Below, in pieces: positions 1-6,668 of a DNA stretch of 9,255 nt. The stretch is from CAWBCI01 sp963787195 (GTDB lineage: Bacteria; Bacteroidota; Bacteroidia; Bacteroidales; JAGOPY01): positions 1 to 9,255 of the forward strand of contig CAWBCI010000008.1 in NCBI GenBank assembly GCA_963787195.1, read 5' to 3'. The first letter of the stretch is position 1. Each line of letters starts with the position of its first letter. Both the position numbers and the translations under genes were made by a program. The notes beneath the pieces were generated by a model. That model saw nothing but the letters and a program-made list of their open reading frames with translations. It was not told the origin of the DNA and did not search any database.

Positions 1-1
1 A

Positions 2-76
2 TATCCTGAATATTCTTCAGGCTTTATTAATATTAATAATCAAATGCGAAATGACAGGAAGAATCAACAGGTTTAA
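2..76 (+). CDS. possible 3' end of a gene entering from the left
   Basis: Reading from base 2 gives 24 open codons ending in TAA at 74-76 (peptide tail ...NDRKNQQV). A hairpin terminator begins 8 bases after that stop, which is the usual spacing for the end of a gene. No function can be read from so short a tail. A rival reading from base 3 stays open to about base 170, but it runs straight through the terminator stem and has an unnatural run of Leu/Ile, so I prefer the first. Both could be chance in such AT-rich DNA. Confidence 0.3.
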   Translation, partial: YPEYSSGFININNQMRNDRKNQQV

Positions 77-83
77 AGTAAAA

Positions 84-107
84 AAGGAGAGCTTAATTTC
101 TCTCCTT
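84..107. terminator. hairpin terminator, probably bidirectional
   Basis: A perfect 8-bp stem, AAGGAGAG (84-91) pairing with CTCTCCTT (100-107), encloses an 8-base loop. On the minus strand the stem runs directly into a T tract (complement of A80-A85). On the plus strand the downstream tail is only weakly T-rich (TTCTTG). It sits just after the possible stop at 74-76, so it probably ends a plus-strand gene from outside the window. It could also stop minus-strand transcripts, although no minus-strand gene is visible in 108-392. Confidence 0.6.
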
Positions 108-392
108 CTTGTAATGTTGATGTTCAGGGAAACTTTAATTAAAAAATATTATCAAAAACTTAACTCTTAAAAGATTACCCCCATAAAAAGGATTGTTAAC
201 AAGTGTTAATATATAAAGACTGTATTAATATAACCTTAACATATTATTAAAATTTCTTAATAATAAATAAGGAATTATTTTTTAATTGTCTGTGATCTGG
301 GGTAAACTTGTTTTATTTTGTCGTTCTAAGAAAAAAATTAAATTTATTTTTTATATACAAAATTTTTACATTAGTAATTACGGGGATACATT
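108..392. other. AT-rich intergenic region upstream of the lon remnant
   Basis: This stretch has no credible gene. It holds two small inverted repeats: TTAAC/GTTAA (196-209) and a perfect 9-bp TATTATTAA/TTAATAATA arm pair (242-265). I looked for a Bacteroidota promoter. TATTTTG (314-320) and TAAACTTG (303-310) are near-matches to the TAnnTTTG -7 element, but neither has a TTG at the right distance, so I do not call one. Confidence 0.5.
242..265. repeat. AT-only inverted repeat upstream of lon
   Basis: TATTATTAA (242-250) and TTAATAATA (257-265) are exact reverse complements separated by six bases (aatttc). The centre lies about 140 bases before the lon start codon. It could be a regulator binding site, or chance in DNA that is well over 70% A+T. 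Confidence 0.4.
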
Positions 393-2198
393 ATGGTGAA
401 AATTCCTGCTCAAACTAAAGCTGTGAACAAATTCAATGAGCTTAAACCGGAGGATTTAAGATGGAAATGCGATCCTGACATCTTTAAGTTTGCTTCCACT
501 GTCGATCTTGAGCCGATAGAAGGGATACTCGGACAGGAAAGAGCTTTAAAAGCATTAAAGATAGGGGTAGGACTGCATAGTCCGGGATACAATATCTATA
601 TCGCCGGTTTATCAGGAACCGGTAAAGCTACAACGGTTAAAAAGATGCTCGAACAAATCAGTTCAGATTGTCCGCCGCTTAAAGATTATGTGTATGTTAA
701 CAATTTTAAGGATGAGGACAGACCTTTGCCTTTTAATTTTCCCATCAGGGAAAGCCAAAGAATTTAAACAAGATTTTTTATCTGCAATAAATATTTTAAG
801 GAAAACAATATCACAGAGCATTGAAAACGATCCGTATGTCCACAGGAGAAAAACAAAATAAGTGAATTTTACAGTTCCAAAAGAACGGGGCTGCAACCTT
901 TTGAATGAAAAGTTAAAAGACTGATCAGTTTGCTGTTAGCGGGCAGCACAAATGGGAGAAGCAGACAGGCCAGATATTATCGTTATCAGTCATGAGCACT
1001 TAAATGTTTACTTAACTTAGATAAAACTGTCTACAGCGGATAGATTTGGTGAAAAGAATTGAATATTTATAAGAAATACAATAAAATTACTAGGAAGAGC
1101 TTCAGTTCGATTGTTAAAAGAGTAGGAAGCAGATCACAGTACAGGAACAGCTTTTTAAATTGGAAAAAGAAGCTGCTCAGATTGTTGTTAAGGGTGTTAT
1201 TGAAAACCTGCGTGAAAAATTCAGTCAGGAGAAAGTAAGTGATTATCTTAACCAGGTTGAAAATCATATCCTTGATAACATACAAATATTTAAAGGTTTT
1301 AAAGCCCGAAGGTGAAACTACTGATACTGGTTTACCTATTGATTACTTTAAGATATATGATGTAAATATAATTCTTGATACTTCAGAATTTAAAGACTGC
1401 CCTGTTGTGGAAGAAACCTCGCCGACTTATGTCAATACTTTCGGGACTATCGAAAGAATTAATGAAGCGGCAGAGGGGGATGGTACAGTGATTTCACAAG
1501 AATAAAAGCAGGTTCATTATTAAGGGCAAACGGAGGTTATCTTATAATAAATGTAAATCATCTTTTTGAAGAACCCGGAGTATGGCATACTTTAAAAGAG
1601 TTCTTACCTATAATAAGCTTGAGATACAGGATCTGCCAAGTTATTTCATGCCTTCAACTTCTATATTGAAACCTGAACCGATAGATATTGATGCAAAAAT
1701 TATTTTAATAGGTAGCCAGGATATTTATTCTATGCTTGCTAATTATGAATATGATTTTAAAGAATTTTCAAAATAAAAGCAGATTTTGATTATGAAATCA
1801 AAAGGAATGATAAAGTATTAGTCGAATATGCAAGAGTTATAAAAAAAATGATTAAAGATGAAAATCTGTGTGAATTTGATAAAAACGCCATTGCATATTT
1901 AATAGAACTCGGAGCCAAATATATAGGAAATAAAAATAAGCTTACTACACGGTTTTCTTATATTGCAGACCTTGCGCGTGAAGCAAATTTCTGGGCAGTT
2001 GATGATGGTTTTAATGTTGTTTCGGCTGCTCATTTACAGAAAGCTTTTAATTCCGCAAAAGAAAGACATGGCCTGCTTGAAACCAAAATAACAGAGATGT
2101 ATAAGCAGGATATGTATTTAATTGATGCTGCAGGTGAAAGAATCGGGCAGATAAACGGCCTTGCTGTATATGGAGGTGATTTTTATGCATTCGGCAGG
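393..2198 (+). pseudogene. Lon-family AAA+ protease (LonB-like, AAA_32 type), frameshifted and C-terminally truncated
   Basis: The intact family member is an ATP-dependent protease of about 800 residues: an AAA+ unfoldase followed by an S16 Ser-Lys protease domain. Frame 1 (393-728) shows the N-terminal region with ILGQERAL (residues 45-52) and the P-loop GLSGTGKA (72-79). The residue after the P-loop Lys is Ala, where Ser/Thr is usual. Similarity then continues in shifting frames: FPSGKAKEFKQ (about 742-774), RPDIIVISHEHLNVY (about 972-1013), EKEAAQIVVKGVIENLREKF (about 1162-1221), ETSPTYVNTFGTIERI (about 1414-1461), IKAGSLLRANGGYLIIN (about 1505-1555), LKPEPIDIDAKIILIG (about 1669-1716), NKLTTRFSYIADLAREANFW (about 1935-1994) and GQINGLAVYGGDFYAFGR (2145-2198). 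Shifts are at about 729 (extra C), 850, 880, 922, 950, several in 1005-1125, 1295, 1477, 1594 and 1765, mostly in homopolymer runs. The coding signal ends at 2198, where mfd sequence begins, so the catalytic dyad is absent. The gene is either dead or disrupted by sequence errors. Family assignment is firm; the cause of the breakage is inference. Confidence 0.85.
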
Positions 2199-2204
2199 AT
2201 AGGT
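2193..2204. other. breakpoint joining truncated lon to inverted, truncated mfd
   Basis: Plus-strand Lon similarity ends with YAFGR (2184-2198), where the family normally continues with a Pro-containing segment. Minus-strand Mfd similarity ends with VTYP (2207-2196). The two overlap by only about 3-6 bases, so any shared sequence at the join is microhomology (about CAGG, 2195-2198). No insertion sequence, target duplication or att-like repeat is visible. Composition changes sharply across this point. Confidence 0.75.
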
Positions 2205-2594
2205 AACAATGATGGCTTTTCGGGAAGATGTCAGCAGGCGGTTCAGGACTTCAGTCCGGGTCATCACATTGATGCGGTCGGTGCGGTCAAATTCAAGATG
2301 CCGTTTATAGGTGGTTGGAAAGAAGACTACATTCTTTTTTTCATAGGCATCGCCCGATTCCCCGTGAAGGGCTTCCAGGTCATTATAAAAGTAGGCAGCC
2401 GATTCTTTTTCAGGAAGGATAAAAAGCTGAAAACGGTTCATCTTCCTGAATATAGCTGAAGCAATAAATGCCTTGGAGGAGCCGGTGGCCCCTTTCAGGT
2501 AAAAACGGGGAGAGGAGGAATTCAGCAAGCTTTCCTCCATACTCCTGATTTCCGCACTTCCCTTGAATAAATCTATAATTTCATCCGGCTTCAC
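2196..2594 (-). pseudogene. mfd: transcription-repair coupling factor Mfd, N-terminal fragment only
   Basis: Mfd is a roughly 1100-residue ATP-dependent translocase that removes stalled RNA polymerase and recruits UvrA to damaged template strands. Only the first ~133 residues remain, matching the UvrB-like N-terminal module: the degenerate P-loop KGATGSSKA (34-42), FILPEKESAAYFYNDLE (58-74), VVFFPTTYKRHLEFD (89-103), TEVLNRLL (114-121) and AIIVTYP (127-133). After that the reading frame runs into antisense lon and loses similarity. The start is GTG at 2592-2594. An in-frame TAG lies seven codons upstream with no ATG between, and a GAGGAAG ribosome-binding sequence lies about 8 bases before the GTG. 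The fragment lacks the RNA polymerase-interacting and translocase domains and cannot be functional as it stands. It is divergent from lysC. Identification is by family pattern and is good; whether the truncation is biological is uncertain. Confidence 0.8.
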
Positions 2595-2666
2595 TATCTT
2601 ATCTTCCTCACTCTAATTTTAATTATTCTGAAAAAGAAAAATCTTCTCATATACAAATACAAAATC

Positions 2667-2692
2667 ACGCCGAAACGAACTTGCCGCGGCGT
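2667..2692. repeat. GC-rich hairpin in the mfd-lysC intergenic region
   Basis: ACGCCG (2667-2672) and CGGCGT (2687-2692) are exact reverse complements around a 14-base loop. The local DNA is otherwise AT-rich. On the plus strand the stem is followed by AAAATTTTT, giving it a weak terminator look. If mfd is transcribed from the candidate -7 at 2709-2716, the hairpin falls in the mfd leader RNA. An 8-bp palindrome, GCCGCGGC (2683-2690), overlaps its right arm. Confidence 0.45.
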
Positions 2693-2708
2693 AAAATTTT
2701 TCATTTTG

Positions 2709-2716
2709 CAAAAGTA
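2709..2716 (-). promoter_or_regulatory. candidate -7 element for mfd
   Basis: On the minus strand this reads TACTTTTG, an exact match to the Bacteroidota TAnnTTTG -7 consensus. I see no TTG at the usual upstream distance. It would give mfd a leader of roughly 100 bases containing the GC-rich hairpin at 2667-2692. It is the mirror image of the lysC -7 candidate. Confidence 0.35.
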
Positions 2717-2717
2717 T

Positions 2718-2725
2718 TACTTTTG
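2718..2725 (+). promoter_or_regulatory. -7 promoter element for lysC
   Basis: TACTTTTG matches the Bacteroidota -7 consensus TAnnTTTG exactly. It lies 26 bases before the lysC ATG, predicting a leader of about 20 bases. No good TTG occurs about 19 bases upstream (only ATT/TTT near 2696-2699). Together with its mirror copy at 2709-2716 it forms a 17-bp palindrome. Confidence 0.5.
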
Positions 2726-2751
2726 TGTATGATCCTGACATTTAAGAAGCG

Positions 2752-4029
2752 ATGAAAATATTCAAATTCGGCGGAGGTATTTTGACAAACCCGGAGGCCA
2801 TAAGGCAGCTCCCGGAAGTACTGGATTATTTTCCGGGGGATGAGATCCTAATAGTAATCTCAGCCTTCGGAAAAACCACCAATGCGCTTGAACTATTGAT
2901 AGAAGCGGCCTTCAAAGGACAATCCTATGAATTAATTTTCAATGAGATAAAAGTATTTCATACTGATCTGGTCCAAGATCTTTTTCCGGATTATAATCAT
3001 CCCGTCTTCGCTGAAATTGATGAAGTCTTTACAGTTTTAAAGAAGGAATTGGAGAATTATAAAGGATTTAATTATGACAGGTTTTATGACCGGATAATTG
3101 GTTCGGGTGAAATATTATCGAGTAAGATCATCCATCACTTTCTGAATCAGCTTGGAAAAGAAAACATTTGGATGAATGCTCAAAAGATGATCATCACAGA
3201 TGATACATTCAGAAATGCGAAGGTAGATTGGGAAATGACAAATTCTGCAATTACATCTGAATTTCAAAGAATTAATAAACTGGAAAACAGGCCAGTTTTC
3301 AATGTCACCCAGGGTTTTATCGGGAAAACGTTTTCAGGGGAACCCAGTTCGCTGGGAAGGGAAGGCTCGGATTTCACGGCTGCCATTTTCGCGTATTGCC
3401 TGGATGTCAGGGAAGTTATTATCTGGAAAGATGTTCCGGGGGTATTGAATGCTGATCCGAAATATTTCGCCCATGCAGTAAAACTGGACCGGATCTCCTA
3501 TGCTGAGGCTACAGAACTGGCCTATTACGGAGCAAAAATCCTTCATCCTAAAACAATCAAACCCTTAAAAGACAAAAACATAATCCTGCAGGTACGCTCT
3601 TACTTTGATCCGGTCTCAGAAGGAACTGTCATCATGAATGGAATAGAGCCGGACAGCAAGATTCCCAAGATCATCCAAAAATTCGACCAGGTCCTTTTTT
3701 CTGTTAGTCCACGTGATCTATCCATCATGTCGGAAGAAAAAATCTCCGATATACAAGAGTATTTTTCACGCTATTCTTTACAAATTAACCTGATACAAAA
3801 TTCTGCATTAAGCCTTTCATTCTGTACGGATAAAAACAGAAATATGGATGATTTACTGCAAGACCTGAAGGAATTGTATGTCGTACGATTCAATGAAGGG
3901 CTGGAGCTGATCACAATCAGGCATTATAATCCTTCAATAATATCAGAAGTATTAAAAGATAAAACAGTTTTACTTGAACAGCAGACCCGTGCCACTGTTC
4001 AATACATTGTAAAATCCTCAGTCCTTTAA
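2752..4029 (+). CDS. lysC: aspartate kinase (monofunctional, with C-terminal ACT regulatory region)
   Basis: It catalyses ATP-dependent phosphorylation of L-aspartate to 4-phospho-aspartate, the cytoplasmic first step towards lysine, threonine, methionine and diaminopimelate. The 425-residue length is normal for a monofunctional enzyme. The kinase domain (about 1-295) shows N-terminal KFGGGI (5-10), GSGE (117-120), LGREGSDFTA (201-210), IWKDVPGVLNADP (224-236) and SYAEATELAYYGAKILHP (249-266). Residues about 310-425 fit two divergent ACT modules, where end-product feedback would act. The N-terminal motif is unusual: the family normally reads KFGG-T/A-S, so Gly9-Ile10 replaces residues next to the substrate site. 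ATG at 2752 places KFGG at the expected distance from the N-terminus. The gene is divergent from mfd and transcribed alone; its TAA overlaps the stop of the convergent secreted-protein gene. No fused homoserine dehydrogenase is present. The reading frame has no frameshift. The symbol is by family and not by subtype. Confidence 0.92.
   Translation: MKIFKFGGGILTNPEAIRQLPEVLDYFPGDEILIVISAFGKTTNALELLIEAAFKGQSYELIFNEIKVFHTDLVQDLFPDYNHPVFAEIDEVFTVLKKELENYKGFNYDRFYDRIIGSGEILSSKIIHHFLNQLGKENIWMNAQKMIITDDTFRNAKVDWEMTNSAITSEFQRINKLENRPVFNVTQGFIGKTFSGEPSSLGREGSDFTAAIFAYCLDVREVIIWKDVPGVLNADPKYFAHAVKLDRISYAEATELAYYGAKILHPKTIKPLKDKNIILQVRSYFDPVSEGTVIMNGIEPDSKIPKIIQKFDQVLFSVSPRDLSIMSEEKISDIQEYFSRYSLQINLIQNSALSLSFCTDKNRNMDDLLQDLKELYVVRFNEGLELITIRHYNPSIISEVLKDKTVLLEQQTRATVQYIVKSSVL
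4026..4029. other. overlapping convergent stop codons
   Basis: The four bases TTAA contain both stops: TAA (4027-4029) for lysC on plus, and TAA read from 4028-4026 for the secreted protein on minus. The two genes are tail to tail with no space for a dedicated intergenic terminator, so each transcript must run into the other gene or end by another mechanism. Confidence 0.9.
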
Positions 4030-6623
4030 TTCCCTGTGATGGTAAGGGTATCTCCGGATGTGACGTGTACTTCAGCCCCGTTTTCAAGGTAGAGTTTATA
4101 CACGCTGGACATAGGGTTTGAAAAAGAGCTGGGCATAAAATTCCCTGGTGCAAAAGCCGGGATATAGGCTTTAACATTCACATCGGGCACAGAACCACTG
4201 CTCCAGTTTGCCGGATTATCCCAGTTATCATTTTGAACTCCCAACCAGCTTACATTTTGCATTAATGTGGTTGTAGGACCTGATACTTTAAGATCATCGA
4301 TATTCCATCCGGAAAAAACCCATGAACCATCCGTGGCGCCAATACAAAATCTGACTTGCACCGATGCTTCACCGTCTGCAAAAGATGAAATATCAATAGA
4401 CTGTTGTGACCAGCTAGTCTCAGTTAAAGTAGAATTTGAATTGGCCCAAACCTGGTGCCAGCCCGTACTGTTATGCACATCTATATATGCATGATCATAA
4501 TCTGATTGTTCAACATTCAGCCAACGCATGAAGGATAAGGTAACATTTTGGGCCTGACTGCAATCAAAGGAGGGCGAAACAGCGGTATAAGCACGGTCCG
4601 CAATATTAACCTCATAATCCCCGGGGTAAGTATTCAAACCCGTCAGATCAACTCCTAATACATTTGTTCCCTGGTAAGCTGAGCTTGGATCAGGATTGCC
4701 GTGTTCTCCTCCCATTCCTGTAGGAGCATCCCTTTGAAATTCCCCGGTTAAAGACCATCCCTTATCTGTTTCAAAATCATCACTAAAAATGTCACTATAT
4801 ACTTTGATATAGTTGTGTTTTGCGATGTAGCCCTGTCCATGTGCATTAAAAGCTGTGAGAATCACATCATAGGTTCCATTTTCCGCATAGTATACTGTCG
4901 GGTTTTGAGCCACACTTGAAGCCGGCGTACCTCCGGGAAAATTCCATTGCCATTGAGTCGGAGAACCCGAAGAGTTATCTGTGAAACTTACCGTATTTCC
5001 ATTCTCAATGTGAGTTGTATCCGCAACAAAGTCCACACTTGGAGGGGCGGTACCGTCATCAATGGCAATCTTAGCTATCCTCGTGCGCCAGGATGCGTCA
5101 CTAGTTGTCTGTATATACTCTGTTGTAAACCAGAAAGAGTTATCATCCGAAGGATCCACCGACATCATACTGTAATCGCCCCAGCGCCGGGCTGTATTGG
5201 TTTGGGAACCACTACCGGCAATAATAGAGGTTTCAGTCACGGTCATCTGTCCCAAAGGATCACTTGCCAACCTGCCTGTATAACGAATTGAAGGATAAGT
5301 AGTGGAACTGGAAACCGAATAGCCTAAGAGTATATTTCCGGAAGCATTCATGGCGATACTTCCCACCCAGCGGTGATCACTATCGGGAGCATAAGTACCC
5401 TGCTGGTATATGCTCCAGCTGCTTCCACTCTTTCGCAATTCATACCATCGTATCCCTGCATGACCTGAGCCCACATCCACTGTATGATTGGTGACCATTG
5501 TGGAATAAGTGCCAAAGTTCCGGTATTGCAGGCGGAACATCAGTCTGTCTGAAAGATCTTCTAAAGGTTGAGTAACATCAGGCTGATCAATACATTGCCC
5601 CCGGTTGGCGTTACAAATTTGAGAATCAAATGAGGCAGTCGTAAGACTGCTGACCTGGGCAAAAGTTGAATTGGAGGTATTGTTCCAGTCGGTATGAAAT
5701 TCCCAGATTTTTAATGCATCCGGGCTTCCATCTTCGAAGTAAGCAAAATAATTAGGGGTTCCTGCAGGAGGTGGTGGGCCGTCAAAATCTGAAGGCAGCA
5801 TACTCCAGGGAGCGCTGCCATCTGGAAGGTCAAACAAAACCATCCTTGCATTTGGTGATCCAATTAGCATAGAATCTCTTTCGAAGGCAGCGGCAGCAAC
5901 CCTGATATAAGTCCCGAAAATATTGAAAGAAGCATAATAGGCATCATTCCAAACCCCGAATTTAGGGTAATCCGGAAAATCATCAAATTGAAAAGCATAT
6001 TCATAATATGCGCCCGTCGGATCATTTGTAACGGAAATTGCAATAAGCTCCCAGGCAGGGCCATTTGGATAATTAGTGCTAACAGAAAACTGCGACATCA
6101 TCCAGCGGTCGGCCTGGGCATCGTAGAGCACAATGGGGTCGCCATCGTTGGTGCTGTTCCAGGGACCTGTTGTGTCAGCCCATAGGGAACTGTTGGGATA
6201 GGGTCCATCGACCAGGTTACCGCTTTTATCATAAACGGCAAAAGCAAGGTTAATCATTTGCACATAATAATTTAGTCCCACATCCCCATCAGTATCCGGG
6301 GGAAGTACTCCGTAAATATTATTTATCCCCTCAAAATTTTGTTGGATCCCGCCGGATCTTTCGCTGCTATATGTTTTTTGCAAAACCGGGTCCACCCAGC
6401 CGGGAATTTGCTTTCCTGCCTGTGAACGGGGATTTACCTCATTGCGGATTACACCATTCTTCCATGTACTCCCAGCCGGTATACGCATCTCTTTTGCAAT
6501 ATCGCGTATGGGCCTGGTTTTCCGGAAATATTGAGCTTTTTTCACTGTAGGGACAAGCTGTGCTTCACTTTCCAGGGTAACAAGAAAAATGAAAAACCCT
6601 AAGAGTATTCGTACAATTTTCAT
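4026..6623 (-). CDS. secreted multidomain protein with PKD and jelly-roll modules, function unknown
   Basis: The 865-residue protein has a signal peptide (basic MKIVR, hydrophobic core about 6-17, likely cleavage after SEA at 19-21), so it is exported. Residues about 95-525 form a large region rich in aromatic and Gly/Asp/Ser residues (for example LPPDTDGDVG 107-116, HRWVGSIAMN 417-426), probably a beta-propeller-like fold; I see no catalytic motif. A PKD domain follows (about 528-609; VSFTDNSSG, WQWNFPGGTP). Next is a jelly-roll module (about 612-783; LSFMRWLNVEQSDYDHAYIDV, GWNIDDLKVSG) of a type common in Bacteroidota extracellular proteins. Last is the start of a WLG...DNWDNPANWSSGSVP module (about 791-865), which in related proteins leads into beta-helix repeats and often a type IX secretion sorting domain. 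Here the protein stops at LTITGN with no sorting domain visible. Its TAA overlaps the lysC TAA. It may be an adhesin, glycan-binding protein or peptidase-associated protein; this cannot be decided from sequence alone. Confidence 0.88.
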   Translation of the reverse strand: MKIVRILLGFFIFLVTLESEAQLVPTVKKAQYFRKTRPIRDIAKEMRIPAGSTWKNGVIRNEVNPRSQAGKQIPGWVDPVLQKTYSSERSGGIQQNFEGINNIYGVLPPDTDGDVGLNYYVQMINLAFAVYDKSGNLVDGPYPNSSLWADTTGPWNSTNDGDPIVLYDAQADRWMMSQFSVSTNYPNGPAWELIAISVTNDPTGAYYEYAFQFDDFPDYPKFGVWNDAYYASFNIFGTYIRVAAAAFERDSMLIGSPNARMVLFDLPDGSAPWSMLPSDFDGPPPPAGTPNYFAYFEDGSPDALKIWEFHTDWNNTSNSTFAQVSSLTTASFDSQICNANRGQCIDQPDVTQPLEDLSDRLMFRLQYRNFGTYSTMVTNHTVDVGSGHAGIRWYELRKSGSSWSIYQQGTYAPDSDHRWVGSIAMNASGNILLGYSVSSSTTYPSIRYTGRLASDPLGQMTVTETSIIAGSGSQTNTARRWGDYSMMSVDPSDDNSFWFTTEYIQTTSDASWRTRIAKIAIDDGTAPPSVDFVADTTHIENGNTVSFTDNSSGSPTQWQWNFPGGTPASSVAQNPTVYYAENGTYDVILTAFNAHGQGYIAKHNYIKVYSDIFSDDFETDKGWSLTGEFQRDAPTGMGGEHGNPDPSSAYQGTNVLGVDLTGLNTYPGDYEVNIADRAYTAVSPSFDCSQAQNVTLSFMRWLNVEQSDYDHAYIDVHNSTGWHQVWANSNSTLTETSWSQQSIDISSFADGEASVQVRFCIGATDGSWVFSGWNIDDLKVSGPTTTLMQNVSWLGVQNDNWDNPANWSSGSVPDVNVKAYIPAFAPGNFMPSSFSNPMSSVYKLYLENGAEVHVTSGDTLTITGN

Positions 6624-6660
6624 AATAAATAGAATTTTAACTTAGCAAAATATAATTCAT

Positions 6661-6668
6661 CAAAAATA
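6661..6668 (-). promoter_or_regulatory. candidate -7 element for the secreted-protein gene
   Basis: The minus strand reads TATTTTTG, an exact TAnnTTTG match, 38 bases upstream of the ATG at 6623. No TTG is found at the usual distance upstream. It overlaps the left arm of the inverted repeat at 6664-6695, so a protein bound there could block it. Confidence 0.4.

Noticed and set aside
196..209. TTAAC-AAGT-GTTAA inverted repeat
   Set aside because: A 5-bp stem in very AT-rich DNA is expected by chance; there is no T tract and no nearby promoter to give it meaning.
2118..2195. Continuation of the minus-strand mfd reading frame beyond 2196 (about 25 residues)
   Set aside because: This part is antisense to well-conserved lon codons (GQINGLAVYGGDFYAFGR) and shows no Mfd similarity; it is open by chance after the join.
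2193..2204. Mobile-element insertion as the cause of the lon/mfd join
   Set aside because: There are no terminal inverted repeats, target-site duplication, transposase fragments or att-like direct repeats on either side.
2199..2459. Continuation of the plus-strand lon frame to a stop at 2459, as if a fusion protein
   Set aside because: Its sequence is antisense of the mfd N-terminus and carries no Lon S16 features.
2595..2751. Lysine riboswitch upstream of lysC
   Set aside because: The predicted lysC leader is only about 20 bases, too short for a riboswitch, and no long structured leader is visible on the plus strand.
3917..4177. 86-residue minus-strand open frame across the lysC/secreted-protein junction
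   Set aside because: It overlaps the ends of two well-supported genes in another frame and has no recognisable features.
4947..5291. 114-residue plus-strand open frame
   Set aside because: It lies inside the secreted-protein gene on the opposite strand, has an unnatural Cys/Arg-rich composition, and shows no start context or promoter. It is a shadow frame.
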